64,000 nt of DNA, from NCBI GenBank assembly GCA_964602735.1, contig CAZRRV010000001.1:1-64000 (forward strand), given 5' to 3'. This stretch comes from CAZRRV01 sp964602735. Its GTDB lineage: Bacteria; Bacillota; Clostridia; Oscillospirales; Acutalibacteraceae. Shown here piece after piece: positions 31,778 through 41,249 of this stretch. The position numbers and the translations under genes were made by a program. Each line of letters opens with the position of its first letter. Positions within the stretch are counted from its first letter, which is position 1. The notes below the pieces were generated by a model. The model did not search any database, was not told the origin of the DNA, and saw only the letters and a list, made by a program, of their open reading frames with translations.

Positions 31778-32662
31778 GTGAAAAAGTTGAATGTAAATAT
31801 ATTTGACCTGCAGCGCGGATCGCTGGTTGACGGGCCCGGTGTGCGAACCACGGTTTTCTTTAAGGGTTGCAATCTGTCGTGCAAATGGTGCCATAACCCC
31901 GAAAGCCGTTCTCCGGCGCGGCAAATGCTGTTTTACCGTAACCGCTGCGCAAAATGCGGCCGGTGCCTTTCCGCGTGCGAAAACGGCGCCGTAAGGGATG
32001 ATTTTACCGTCAATCGCTATAAATGTTCGCTGTGCGGCAAATGTGTGGAAGTATGCCACCCCGAGGCGAAAACAATATGCGGGTATACGTTTGATACCGG
32101 CGAGATTTTTGAAAAAATAAAAAGAGACATTCCTTTCTTTAACGATTCGGGAGGAGGAATGACCGTATCGGGCGGAGAGTGTATGCTGCAGATTGAGCCT
32201 TTGCACGAACTGCTTAAAATGTGCCGGAACGACGGTATTAACACTGCGGTGGATACTGCGGGGAATGTGCCGTTTTCGTCATTCGAAAAAATACTTCCCG
32301 TTACCGACTGGTTTCTCTATGACCTTAAACATACCGACAATGAAAAGCATATGGCAGGTACCGGGGCGGGGAACACGAGAATTTTGCAAAATCTGGAGTC
32401 CCTGTTGCACATTTGCCCGAGTCGGGTAATTATCCGTGTGCCTTTAATTCCGGGCTTTAACGCCGACGGCGAAAGTGTCCGCGCGATAGCGGACTGGATT
32501 GCCTCGCATCCGGCGCCGGGAGCGGTTGAACCTTTGCGCTATCACGCTATGGGTGTTCCGAAATCCGATGCTCTCGGGGAGCAAAGTGAGGAAATCGAAC
32601 CGCTTTCAAAAGAACGGTTTGAAAAATACAGGAATATTTTAACGAAGGGGAAAAAGTTATGA
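31778..32662 (+). CDS. Glycyl-radical enzyme activating enzyme (radical SAM)
   Basis: 294 aa from GTG 31778 (no clear ribosome site). Radical SAM motif CNLSCKWC with Cys31, Cys35, Cys38, preceded by the family mark FDLQRGSLVDGPGVRTTVFF (quoted core). Residues about 54-90 add two ferredoxin-like clusters, CAKCGRCLSAC and CSLCGKCVEVC, typical of activases for dehydratase-type glycyl-radical enzymes rather than PFL. SAM-site SGGECMLQ follows. It installs the glycyl radical on the next gene's product; stop and start overlap by 4 bases. Confidence 0.94.
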   Translation: MKKLNVNIFDLQRGSLVDGPGVRTTVFFKGCNLSCKWCHNPESRSPARQMLFYRNRCAKCGRCLSACENGAVRDDFTVNRYKCSLCGKCVEVCHPEAKTICGYTFDTGEIFEKIKRDIPFFNDSGGGMTVSGGECMLQIEPLHELLKMCRNDGINTAVDTAGNVPFSSFEKILPVTDWFLYDLKHTDNEKHMAGTGAGNTRILQNLESLLHICPSRVIIRVPLIPGFNADGESVRAIADWIASHPAPGAVEPLRYHAMGVPKSDALGEQSEEIEPLSKERFEKYRNILTKGKKL

Positions 32663-34800
32663 AGCAGAGCATTATCGATCTCGCAAAGCGCAGTCTTACC
32701 GAAGATATTTATCCGGAAAATGTTGAGGTAACATTCGACCCGGACGATGATGTCCTCTATCCCGAGGCGATAAGAAACGGCAAGCGAATCGCCGAGTTTA
32801 TGGCGGCGCAGCCTATAGCGCTGGCGGCGCCGGATTCACGGTTTATAGGAATGATGCGTTTCAGGAAAGGGAACAAGATGTTTCCGGGACCGTTGCACTC
32901 ATGCGACGGGCATGTAAATCGCAGCCGTATAGGGCACAAGCATTATCTGAAACCGGATGAGGGGATAGTCACTTTCGAGGCGGAGCACGGCGTCGCGGAT
33001 TTCGGTAAAATACTGCGCGTGGGTGTAAACGGACTTATACGGGAAGTAACCGAATCCCGTGACCGTCATGCCGCCGAACCCGAACGCTGCTATTTTCTCG
33101 GCGGAGCCGAAATGGTGTTAAACGCCATTTTAGACCGTTCCGAAAAATGTGCCGAATACTGTGAGCAGATGGCCGAGCAGGTTTCCGACCCGGCGCGGCG
33201 CAACGAACTTATGGAGATGTCGGATATTTGCCGCCGCGTTCCGGCAAACCCGGCGACTACTTTTCGCGAGGCCGTGCAGTGCGTGTATTTCTGCTATCAG
33301 TTTTTGCCCGACAGTATCGGATCGCCAGACAGGTATCTGCGCCCGTTTTTTGAGCGCGACCTGTTGGAAGGTCGTTTGACGGTTGAGCAGGCCGAGAATG
33401 ATCTGGGCGAACTGTTCTGTATGCTGAGCGCGTTTACGCCTTATACATCCGTGCATTATGATAAGGGAGGCGAGTGCCACTTCGTGGTTGGCGGCTATCT
33501 GCCGGATCATACTGACGGATATTGCTCCCTTTCCCGGCTTATCCTCGACAGTATGATGAAGCTTCCGCTTGTTCGCCCGCAGATAACCGTTCGCTGGACA
33601 CCCGAAATGCCGAGCGACGAGTTTTACCACATACTTGATTTGGAACGGAACGACCCCGGCAAGCGGCTCGCTTTCTGCAATGATGTTCCGCGTATAAAAG
33701 GTTACATGGAAATGTACGATATGACGTTTGAAGAGGCGAGCCGGTATATTGTTACCGGGTGCAACGAGCCGGCTTTCGGGGGTTCGATTGATTTTACCGG
33801 CGCGGCCACAAATGTTGCCCCGGCGGTTTGCGACACATTCAGATGCCGGCGCCGCGAAGTTATCGCCGCAAAAGATTTCAATGAATTTTATGCCGTGTTC
33901 GAACAGGAATTGTTCCGCACGCTTTCCCGTATTCTTGAAAAAATGAATATGTATAATACCTGCATATCCCGCGATATTGAAATAATCAGCAGTTGCTTTA
34001 TGGACGGCTGTATAGAGCGCGGACTTTCTTCGCTTGCAGGGGGTTGCTCCAGGTCTACATTCTGTATGCCCATTAACGGTTACATAACCGTTATAGACTC
34101 GCTTAGCGTTGTAAATCAGTTTGTTTTTGAGGAAAAACTGTTTTCAATGGCAGAACTTTGCGATATGCTTGACCGTAACTGGCAGGGGAGCGAAGATACG
34201 CGTGAGCATATCCTGAAGCACACGCATTTTTTCGGCAACGATACCGACGATACAAATGCCATCACGCTTCGCGTGAACGAGAGCCTGAAACAGTTCGCTT
34301 TAACGCACCGCGGAATTTTCGGCACACGCATTATGTTCGGCGATTACACGGGATACTGGGAACATAATGTCTGGTTCGGCGAACTTACTCCCGCTACTCC
34401 CGACGGCAGATACGACGGCGATCCGTTTGTCCTCGGCATTTCACAAACCGGCGGTAAGGATCGCGAGGGCATGACGGCGCTTTTCAATTCGGTGAAAAAG
34501 GCTTTTGAAAACGGAATTATGAGCGGTTCGGTCGTATTTAATCTTTCGGTTGATGAAAATATAATAAGAGACGACGACCAGTTTGAAAAATTCGTTCGTG
34601 CCGTCGAAACTTATTTCCGCGGCGGCGGGCTGATGCTGCAGCTGAATTATGTATCGCGCGAGGAATTGCTTAAAGCCAAAAAAGAACCCGACAAATACAA
34701 ATCACTTCGTGTCCGTGTAAGCGGTTATTCCGGCTATTTTGTCCGTCTCGACGAGGAATTGCAAGACGATATTATTGCCCGCACCTCTCACGCGAGATAA
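32659..34800 (+). CDS. Glycyl-radical enzyme of the GCxE class, substrate unknown
   Basis: 713 aa. Anaerobic radical enzyme activated by the preceding gene. Glycyl motif RVSGYSGYF with Gly689 near the C-terminus; active-site loop TGCNEPAFGG with Cys368 and Glu370, the Cys-x-Glu pair shared by diol dehydratases, CutC-like lyases and HPAD. It is shorter than most members (780-850 aa), mainly in the N-terminal half. No microcompartment proteins, aldehyde dehydrogenase or transporter adjoin it, so neither propanediol dehydratase nor choline lyase can be claimed. An AraC regulator is divergent. Confidence 0.9.
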   Translation: MKQSIIDLAKRSLTEDIYPENVEVTFDPDDDVLYPEAIRNGKRIAEFMAAQPIALAAPDSRFIGMMRFRKGNKMFPGPLHSCDGHVNRSRIGHKHYLKPDEGIVTFEAEHGVADFGKILRVGVNGLIREVTESRDRHAAEPERCYFLGGAEMVLNAILDRSEKCAEYCEQMAEQVSDPARRNELMEMSDICRRVPANPATTFREAVQCVYFCYQFLPDSIGSPDRYLRPFFERDLLEGRLTVEQAENDLGELFCMLSAFTPYTSVHYDKGGECHFVVGGYLPDHTDGYCSLSRLILDSMMKLPLVRPQITVRWTPEMPSDEFYHILDLERNDPGKRLAFCNDVPRIKGYMEMYDMTFEEASRYIVTGCNEPAFGGSIDFTGAATNVAPAVCDTFRCRRREVIAAKDFNEFYAVFEQELFRTLSRILEKMNMYNTCISRDIEIISSCFMDGCIERGLSSLAGGCSRSTFCMPINGYITVIDSLSVVNQFVFEEKLFSMAELCDMLDRNWQGSEDTREHILKHTHFFGNDTDDTNAITLRVNESLKQFALTHRGIFGTRIMFGDYTGYWEHNVWFGELTPATPDGRYDGDPFVLGISQTGGKDREGMTALFNSVKKAFENGIMSGSVVFNLSVDENIIRDDDQFEKFVRAVETYFRGGGLMLQLNYVSREELLKAKKEPDKYKSLRVRVSGYSGYFVRLDEELQDDIIARTSHAR

Positions 34801-35083
34801 CGCTTTGCCGCGGATTCGGCTATAGCCGTTTATCATATCGTACGGTATTTTGAAAATTTTATAATCTGTGCCCCCGCGTAATGTGGCGGATGATGTTATG
34901 TTTTTGTCCTCAGCGGAACTTTTTCGCGGGAAAACGAATTTTCCGGAAATATGTGATATTTAACAGGTTCGCGTTGGTTGAACGTTGCGGAGTAAGCGGA
35001 GGCGGTTTAACGCTTGCCGGGAGTTTTGATTGCCCGGGAGGTGAATGTTAATTTACCGCGGATTGAACTGCCTTTAACATACG
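34801..35083. other. Gene-free stretch after the glycyl-radical gene
   Basis: No convincing gene. It holds a CGGCTATAGCCG palindrome near 34820 and a direct repeat CCGCGGATT (about 34807 and 35057); I see no promoter or riboswitch I can support. Confidence 0.5.
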
Positions 35084-35121
35084 AAAAGAAAGGTTTCAAA
35101 ATTTTTGAAACCTTTCTTTTT
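35084..35121. terminator. Bidirectional terminator between convergent operons
   Basis: AAAAGAAAGGTTTCAAAA paired with TTTTGAAACCTTTCTTTT around a single extra T, with T runs on both strands; serves argH on the minus strand and the glycyl-radical operon on the plus strand. Confidence 0.92.
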
Positions 35122-35141
35122 AACGGTACCCGCTCACTGCT

Positions 35142-36518
35142 TTATTGTTGCTCCAAAAACCGGCTCATTTCGGCGATCTGCCGGTCGATTGAATCGATTC
35201 CCGGCCCGCCGTAAGATGTTCTTGCTTTAAGGCAGTTTTCCAGTTTAATCGCGCCGTAGACATCGCTTTCAAATTTGTCGCAGGCGTTCTTAAATTCTTC
35301 TAAAGTTAAATCTTCAAGATTCTTGCCTTTATCTATGCAATATGCAACCAGTTCGCCCGTTATTTTATAAGCCGAGCGGAACGGCAACCCCTTCTTTACA
35401 AGATAATCCGCGCAGTCGGTTGCGTTTATAAAACCTTTTCCCGCCGCGGCACGCATGTTGTCTTTTGAGATTTTAAGGGTGTCGAACATCGGAATAAATA
35501 TTGTCAGGCAATTTTTTACGGTATCGACGCTGTCGAAAACGGCCTCCTTGTCTTCCTGCATATCCTTGTTGTACGCAAGCGGAAGACCTTTCATCATCGT
35601 AAGCAGTGCAACGAGATTGCCGTATACACGCCCGCTTTTGCCCCGTATCAGTTCGGCCATATCCGAATTTTTCTTTTGCGGCATTATGCTTGAACCGGTG
35701 GCATAAGAGTCGTCAATTTCGATTAATTTGAATTCCGACGACGACCAAAGTACAAGTTCTTCGCAAATGCGCGACAGATGCATCATCACAGTGGCGAGCG
35801 CCGATGCGAATTCGATCACAAAATCGCGATCGGATACGCCGTCGAGACTGTTGGCGCACGGGGCGGAAAATCCGAGTTTTTCGGCGGTGTAAAAGCGGTC
35901 GATGTTGTGTGTTGTACCGGCGAGAGCAGCGCTGCCGAGCGGGCAGATGTTTATCCGTTTTACGGCGTCGCGTATTCTTTCCATATCACGCCTGAACATC
36001 GACGCGTAAGCCATGCAGTAATGTCCGAAACTTACGGGTTGCGCCCTTTGCAAATGCGTGTATCCCGGCATAATTGTTTCGGCGTTCTCCGACGCTTTTC
36101 GCATAAGCATTTTTATCGTGTCGGAGAGCAGTTCCGTTATTGCCCGCGCTTCGTCACGCAGATACATACGCAAATCCAGCGCTACCTGATCGTTGCGACT
36201 TCTCGCGGTGTGAAGACGTTTGCCGGTGTCGCCTATCCTTTTCGTAAGTTCCGCCTCGACAAACATATGAATATCTTCGGCACCGCCGTCGATTTTAAGG
36301 TTGCCCTCGTCAATGTCCGAAAGAATATCCCGAAGAGTTTCGGCGATTTTATCCGATTCGTCGATGTCGATTATACCCTGTTTGCCAAGCATTTGCACAT
36401 GCGCGATTGAGCCGAGTATATCCTGTCTGTACATACGGCAATCCGTGCTTATCGATTTCTGGAAATCGTTCGCGGCGTCGTTAATTTCTTTTTTGAATCG
36501 TCCGTCCCACATTGCCAT
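35142..36518 (-). CDS. argH: Argininosuccinate lyase
   Basis: 458 aa. Splits argininosuccinate to arginine and fumarate. Fumarase/aspartase superfamily signature TGSSIMPQKKNSDMAELIRGK (partial), MWDGRFKKEINDAANDFQKS at the N-terminus, TARSRNDQVALDLR and GYTHLQRAQPVSFGHY. Length is normal. It is the last gene of the minus operon, after galT; argG is not nearby, so arginine synthesis genes are dispersed. Confidence 0.97.
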   Translation of the reverse strand: MAMWDGRFKKEINDAANDFQKSISTDCRMYRQDILGSIAHVQMLGKQGIIDIDESDKIAETLRDILSDIDEGNLKIDGGAEDIHMFVEAELTKRIGDTGKRLHTARSRNDQVALDLRMYLRDEARAITELLSDTIKMLMRKASENAETIMPGYTHLQRAQPVSFGHYCMAYASMFRRDMERIRDAVKRINICPLGSAALAGTTHNIDRFYTAEKLGFSAPCANSLDGVSDRDFVIEFASALATVMMHLSRICEELVLWSSSEFKLIEIDDSYATGSSIMPQKKNSDMAELIRGKSGRVYGNLVALLTMMKGLPLAYNKDMQEDKEAVFDSVDTVKNCLTIFIPMFDTLKISKDNMRAAAGKGFINATDCADYLVKKGLPFRSAYKITGELVAYCIDKGKNLEDLTLEEFKNACDKFESDVYGAIKLENCLKARTSYGGPGIDSIDRQIAEMSRFLEQQ

Positions 36519-36541
36519 AGCGGTATGTTATCCTTTCGTAT

Positions 36542-38056
36542 CTACTGTCTGTTTACAAAATCGATAAAACGCTCGAACGCGGAGGTGCCGTCTGCGTTGC
36601 GTTTGTAAACTCCCGCGTCTTCGAGAACGTTAAGAAAGACAAAACCGATTTCCTCTTTTAAGATTTCGTGTATGTTGCCGGGATTCGGGTTTCTGCGCTT
36701 TACAATATCACGGGCCCATTCCGCGTGTTTGGCAAGGTCTTTGTCGTCGGCGGGGTTGCCGCCCGATATTATGACCTGCGCGAGACGGTTGATTTCATCT
36801 TTCAGACGCGCGGGGAGAACGGCGAGCCCCATAACTTCTATAAGGCCTATGTTTTCTTTTTTTATATGATGAAGATTCGCGTGAGGATGATAAAGCCCCA
36901 GAGGGTGTTCGTCGGTTGTTAAATTGTTTCGCAGAACCAGATCAAGTTCGTAATCGTCGCCGCGCCTTCTCGCTATCGGCGTTACCGTATTATGCGGCAC
37001 TCCGTTTGTCTCGGCTAAAATAACCGCGGTTTCATCGGTGTATCCGCGCCAGTCGAGCAGAATTTTATCCGCGAGATTCACAAGACGGTCGGGGTCGGAA
37101 CAGCGCAACCGTATAACCGACATGGGCCATCGTACCATTCCGGCGCTGATGTCGGGGTAGCCTCTAAATACAATTTCCTTTTCAACGGGCGCTTCGGCCA
37201 TCGCGAATGTATAGTTTCCGCCCTGAAAATGATCGTGCGATAAAATTGAGCCTCCGACAATCGGCAGATCGGCGTTGGAACCCAAAAAATAATGGGGAAA
37301 CATTGTAATGAAATCAAGCAGACGCCGGAAAGTCGCGTCCTGTATTTTCATGGGAATATGCTTTTCGTTTAGCACGATACAATGTTCGTTGTAATAAACA
37401 TAAGGTGAGTACTGAAAATACCATTGTTCGCCGTTGAGGGTTATGGGAATAATTCTGTGGTTCTGGCGGGCGGGATGCGTTAAATCACCGGCAAAACCTT
37501 CGTTTTCCCTGCAAAGCTGGCACTTGGGATAGTCGGTTTGCGGTTTCGATTTTGCCGCGGCTATTGCTTTCGGATCTTTTTCCGGTTTCGACAGATTTAT
37601 TGTTATATCGAGTTCACCGTATTCCGTATTCACTTTCCATTTTTCGTCACGCGCTATTCTGTCGAGCCTGATGTAATTTGTTTCCTGGCAGAAACGGTAA
37701 TAACCGTCGGTGGCTTCTTTCGGCGAACGCGAGTAAAGTTCGTTGAATTTTTTTATTACGCCTGAAGGCGTGGGAGTGATGCAGCCCATTACGGCCGTGT
37801 CGAGCAAGTCGCGCTCGGCGGTGCTTTTACCGATAATTCCTTTCCGCTCCGCATAGTCGCATATTTCGTTTAAGACCGCCGAAACGGAAAATTCATCCCC
37901 GATTTCAACGCCGAAGTCGCAATCACTTTTACCTAATATTTCCAGTATGCGGTTTACGGAATAAACTTTATCTTCGGGAGCGACAAGCCCTCTTTTAATC
38001 CCGTAATTAACCAGTTGCAAAATCGCCGCATCAATCAACGCAAATCCTCCGTCCAT
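36542..38056 (-). CDS. galT: UDP-glucose--hexose-1-phosphate uridylyltransferase (Bacillota GalT type 2)
   Basis: 504 aa, the usual length of the Gram-positive GalT family. Leloir pathway: galactose-1-P + UDP-glucose to UDP-galactose + glucose-1-P. Visible: YRFCQETNYIRLDRIARDEKW, PARQNHRIIPITLNGEQWYF (start of uridylyl site), YNEHCIVLNEKHIPMKI, and ILSHDHFQGGNYTFAMAEAP holding the HxH-type nucleophile region. The start lies inside the end of nadE (22-base overlap). Could act with the GH4 alpha-galactosidase at 8195, though far apart. Confidence 0.95.
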   Translation of the reverse strand: MDGGFALIDAAILQLVNYGIKRGLVAPEDKVYSVNRILEILGKSDCDFGVEIGDEFSVSAVLNEICDYAERKGIIGKSTAERDLLDTAVMGCITPTPSGVIKKFNELYSRSPKEATDGYYRFCQETNYIRLDRIARDEKWKVNTEYGELDITINLSKPEKDPKAIAAAKSKPQTDYPKCQLCRENEGFAGDLTHPARQNHRIIPITLNGEQWYFQYSPYVYYNEHCIVLNEKHIPMKIQDATFRRLLDFITMFPHYFLGSNADLPIVGGSILSHDHFQGGNYTFAMAEAPVEKEIVFRGYPDISAGMVRWPMSVIRLRCSDPDRLVNLADKILLDWRGYTDETAVILAETNGVPHNTVTPIARRRGDDYELDLVLRNNLTTDEHPLGLYHPHANLHHIKKENIGLIEVMGLAVLPARLKDEINRLAQVIISGGNPADDKDLAKHAEWARDIVKRRNPNPGNIHEILKEEIGFVFLNVLEDAGVYKRNADGTSAFERFIDFVNRQ

Positions 38057-39957
38057 AAATTAACTTCGGCGTCACTCGGCATACGCCAGTCTCCGCGCGG
38101 GCTTAAACTTACCGTCCCGACTTTCGGCGCGTCCGGCGTACATGACCGCTTAAACTGATTATGAAAAAATCTGTTCAAAAACACTTTAAGACAGTTTTTA
38201 ATTTCTTCCCCGGAATATATTCCGCTGAATTCACGCTCCGCCAAAAACAGAATTTTTTTCGGTTCCGCACCGTAGCGGATAAAATGATACAGGAAAAAAT
38301 CGTGCAGAATGTACGGCCCGATGCTTTCCTCCGTTTTCTGTGATATTTTTCCGGATTCATCCGGCGGCAGCAATTCGGGGCTTACCGGAGTGTTCAATAT
38401 ATCCGTTAAAACGGCTTGCGTTTCTCCGCCGTATTGGACGGCAATCGCATCGATTAAATACCGTACCAGTGTTTTGGGCACCCCGGCATTCACCCCGTAC
38501 ATGCTCATATGGTCGCCGTTGTATGTACTCCATCCGAGAGCCGCCTCGCTTAAATCGCCGGTGCCTACCAGAATTCCTCCGACCATGTTGGCAATATCCA
38601 TTAAAATCTGTGTGCGCTCTCTCGCCTGGGCGTTTTCGTACGCCGAGTCGCGAACGGCTAAATTGTGCCCTATCGATTTCAAGTGGTCGGAACAGGCGCT
38701 TGAAATCGGAATTTCCCGTAACTCTGCTCCGATTGAATGTATAAGTTTTACGGCGTTGCCGTAAGTACGGTCTGTAGTGCCGAAACCGGGCATTGTCACC
38801 GCCGTTACATTTTCAGGTGGCTTATTAAGCCGGCGCACGGCGTTTTCAGCGACTAAAAGCGCAAGAGCGGAATCGAGGCCGCCCGAAACTCCCACAACGC
38901 ATTTCCCGCTGCCCGAGGCAGTGAGCCGTTTTACGAGACCCGCCGTCTGTATCGACAGTATTTCATTCGCGCGTTCTTTCTTTTGATCGCCGCCGTCGGG
39001 GACAAAAGGCGTTTTCGGGTAACGCCTTGTGAAGTATTTCAAGTCAAGGTTCGGCACATCTCCGCAGTCTATTGTTTCATATTGCGCGTCCGTTTCCGCT
39101 CCGCAGTCGGCAAAGCAGGTGTTGCCGGCGCGCAGGGAGTTGAGCTTTTTTAAGTCGATATCGGCGTAGATTATTTCGCTGTCGTCCGAAAAGCGGCGGC
39201 TTTCAGCTAAAATCGCGCCGTTTTCCGCAATAAACGAGGAGCCGCCGAACACAAGATCGGTAGTTGATTCGCCCGTGCCGGCTCCGGAGTAAGCGTAGGC
39301 GCAAATGCACCGCGCGCTTTGCCCTTTGATTAAATCGCGGCGGTAATCGTTTTTTGTAACATATTCGTTGCTTGCCGAAAGATTAAGTATCAGATTGGCG
39401 CCTTCAACCGCCATGTACGAACTCGGCGGTATCGCTACCCACAAATCCTCGCAAAGTTCAATGCCCGCCGTACAGTCGCTGTTCAGCTTAAACAGTATAT
39501 TACCGAACGGTACCTGTTCGCCGCAAACCGATATTGTCTTAAATTCGCGGCTCCCGCCTCTTGCGAACCACCGTTTTTCGTAAAATTCATTGTAATTTGC
39601 GGGGTATCTTTTCGGTACGGCGCCCAGAATTTTCCCCCCGCAAACGAGTACGGCGGCATTGTACAGTGCCGTGCCGAATTTAATCGGCAGTCCTACCGCG
39701 ACGGGAAAGTCGTAACCGGCCGTAAAGTCTTTTACCTCCGCAAGCGCGTCTTCACAGGCTTGCAGCAATTTATCCTGAAAAAACAAGTCCCCACAGGTAT
39801 AGCCGCAAAGCGAAAGTTCGGGGGTTACAAGAATATTTGCACCGTTTTGCGCCGCTGCCTCGATAACCTCTTTAATCTGTTCGAGATTATAATCCACATC
39901 CGCAACCTTCAACTTCGGTACGGCGGCGGCAATTTTCATAAACCCGAAATCATTCAT
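38035..39957 (-). CDS. nadE: Glutamine-dependent NAD+ synthase
   Basis: 640 aa from the ATG at 39957, 12 bases after GGAGG; a TTG at 39969 abuts that site. Two domains: N-terminal nitrilase-type glutaminase (about 1-290; LVTPELSLCGYTCGDLF with Glu, AVPKRYPANYNEFYEKRWF with Lys, IELCEDLWV with the Cys nucleophile) and C-terminal synthetase (about 325-640; GVSGGLDSALAL PP-loop, GTGDLSEAALGWSTYNGDHMS). Amidates NaAD to NAD+ using glutamine. Overlaps both neighbours, indicating tight operon structure. Confidence 0.96.
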   Translation of the reverse strand: MNDFGFMKIAAAVPKLKVADVDYNLEQIKEVIEAAAQNGANILVTPELSLCGYTCGDLFFQDKLLQACEDALAEVKDFTAGYDFPVAVGLPIKFGTALYNAAVLVCGGKILGAVPKRYPANYNEFYEKRWFARGGSREFKTISVCGEQVPFGNILFKLNSDCTAGIELCEDLWVAIPPSSYMAVEGANLILNLSASNEYVTKNDYRRDLIKGQSARCICAYAYSGAGTGESTTDLVFGGSSFIAENGAILAESRRFSDDSEIIYADIDLKKLNSLRAGNTCFADCGAETDAQYETIDCGDVPNLDLKYFTRRYPKTPFVPDGGDQKKERANEILSIQTAGLVKRLTASGSGKCVVGVSGGLDSALALLVAENAVRRLNKPPENVTAVTMPGFGTTDRTYGNAVKLIHSIGAELREIPISSACSDHLKSIGHNLAVRDSAYENAQARERTQILMDIANMVGGILVGTGDLSEAALGWSTYNGDHMSMYGVNAGVPKTLVRYLIDAIAVQYGGETQAVLTDILNTPVSPELLPPDESGKISQKTEESIGPYILHDFFLYHFIRYGAEPKKILFLAEREFSGIYSGEEIKNCLKVFLNRFFHNQFKRSCTPDAPKVGTVSLSPRGDWRMPSDAEVNLWTEDLR

Positions 39958-41143
39958 ATCTGCTTTCAACCTCCGGAGATAATGTTCCCGCGGTAATATT
40001 TCTGAATACCGAAAGTCCCATGGCGATAAATGCCGCGGTGTTCAGCACGGCAAGCGCCGGCAACGGTATCGCCGTCGTTCCGAACAGATAAGAACTGTAT
40101 ACAATCAAACTGGTCAGATTTATCGCTGCCGCCGACGGAATAAAGCGCTTATCGCCAATGGCAAGCGCGACGCTTAATACATCGACGGGATAAGCGTACC
40201 TTTCGTGCATTGCCGGCAGTAACAGAACGCAACACCAGGCGCAGAGCACGGTAACGGAGAGAAAAAATGTTCCGCACAGTTTACGGCGGTTCCTGACCGC
40301 CAGACAGAATATAACTGCCAGTGCCGTAAAGCACAGGGCAATGGCGAAAATTTTCAGATTATCGTAATCGTCGCCCATAATTGCGTATAAACTCGGATAG
40401 TTCATATACATATACTGATATGTATCGGTTTGTGCGGCGTACACCCCCAGAATATCGAACAGCGATCGACCGGCAAATATCGCGGGCAGAGAAGTAATAA
40501 TAAATACCGCCGGAATTTGCAAAAAATGAAGCGCCGAAAATTTCTTTTCCTTAAAATAATAAATTATGAATATCGGGAGGAAAAAAATCGCCTGCAACTT
40601 GAATGAAAACGACAGCCCGTAGAGCCAGAATGCCGTCGCGAATTTACCTTTCAGCAGGAACCACAGCGACCAAACGGCAAACGCCGTGAAAATCGAATCG
40701 CATTGCCCCCATACCGAGGAATTTAATACAACCGTCGGAAGGCAAATCGCAATCAGGAACGCGAGAGACGCTTTCTCTTTTCTTTTACCGCGGCAGGTTT
40801 CGTAAGTAAGCGCCGCAATTCCTGCCGCCAGAATGAGATCGAAGACGCACGAAAGAAGTTTATATTGCGTTACGGGGTCAACGGGCAGATATGTCATTAC
40901 GGCGATGCAAAACAGATACGGAACGGTATAATTGCCCACCTGAACGGAAAGTGATTTTAACCCGCCGAGCTCTTTGATTTCGCGGAACCACGGCAGCAGG
41001 AATATTCTTAAGTCGCGGCTTACATATCCCCACCCGGAAACGCGCATCATTATGCCGAGAGCTATGCCGGCGGCAAATATCATTATCCAAAGATAGCGCC
41101 GTACCACGGCGGAAAATGTCTGTTCCGCTTTTGTAAGTTTCAA
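39950..41143 (-). CDS. Polytopic membrane glycosyltransferase (Gpi18-like / GT-C)
   Basis: 397 aa from a TTG at 41143 with GAGGG six bases upstream. About ten membrane helices. A first extracytoplasmic loop with acidic-aromatic residues (VSRDLRIFLLPWFREIKELGG, quoted core) is the GT-C active-site region, followed by NSSVWGQCDSIFTAFAVWSL and ALLLPAMHERYAYPVD-like segments seen in COG5542 mannosyltransferases. Likely transfers a sugar from a polyprenyl-phosphate donor outside the membrane. First gene of the operon with nadE, galT and argH; own near-consensus promoter. Confidence 0.85.
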   Translation of the reverse strand: MKLTKAEQTFSAVVRRYLWIMIFAAGIALGIMMRVSGWGYVSRDLRIFLLPWFREIKELGGLKSLSVQVGNYTVPYLFCIAVMTYLPVDPVTQYKLLSCVFDLILAAGIAALTYETCRGKRKEKASLAFLIAICLPTVVLNSSVWGQCDSIFTAFAVWSLWFLLKGKFATAFWLYGLSFSFKLQAIFFLPIFIIYYFKEKKFSALHFLQIPAVFIITSLPAIFAGRSLFDILGVYAAQTDTYQYMYMNYPSLYAIMGDDYDNLKIFAIALCFTALAVIFCLAVRNRRKLCGTFFLSVTVLCAWCCVLLLPAMHERYAYPVDVLSVALAIGDKRFIPSAAAINLTSLIVYSSYLFGTTAIPLPALAVLNTAAFIAMGLSVFRNITAGTLSPEVESRYE

Positions 41144-41174
41144 AAGATCCCTCGCTTTCTCGTTCCCGCTTTTT

Positions 41175-41203
41175 ATTATAACACCGCATTTTTACCGTTG
41201 CAA
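41175..41203 (-). promoter_or_regulatory. Promoter of the glycosyltransferase-nadE-galT-argH operon
   Basis: Minus strand TTGCAA (41198-41203), 17 bp, TATAAT (41175-41180). Just upstream a stem CAGCCGC / GCGGCTG (about 41206-41232) separates it from the oxidoreductase cluster. Confidence 0.75.
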
Positions 41204-41249
41204 CAGCCGCGTTAAAAAGTTGCGCGGCTGCGTAGTGAAGAAATCCGTT

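Noticed and set aside
32659..34800. Pyruvate formate-lyase
   Set aside because: Active site is GCNEP with a single Cys plus Glu, not the adjacent Cys-Cys pair of PFL.
35014..35214. Short plus-strand frame over the argH terminator
   Set aside because: Runs through a strong bidirectional terminator and into argH antisense.
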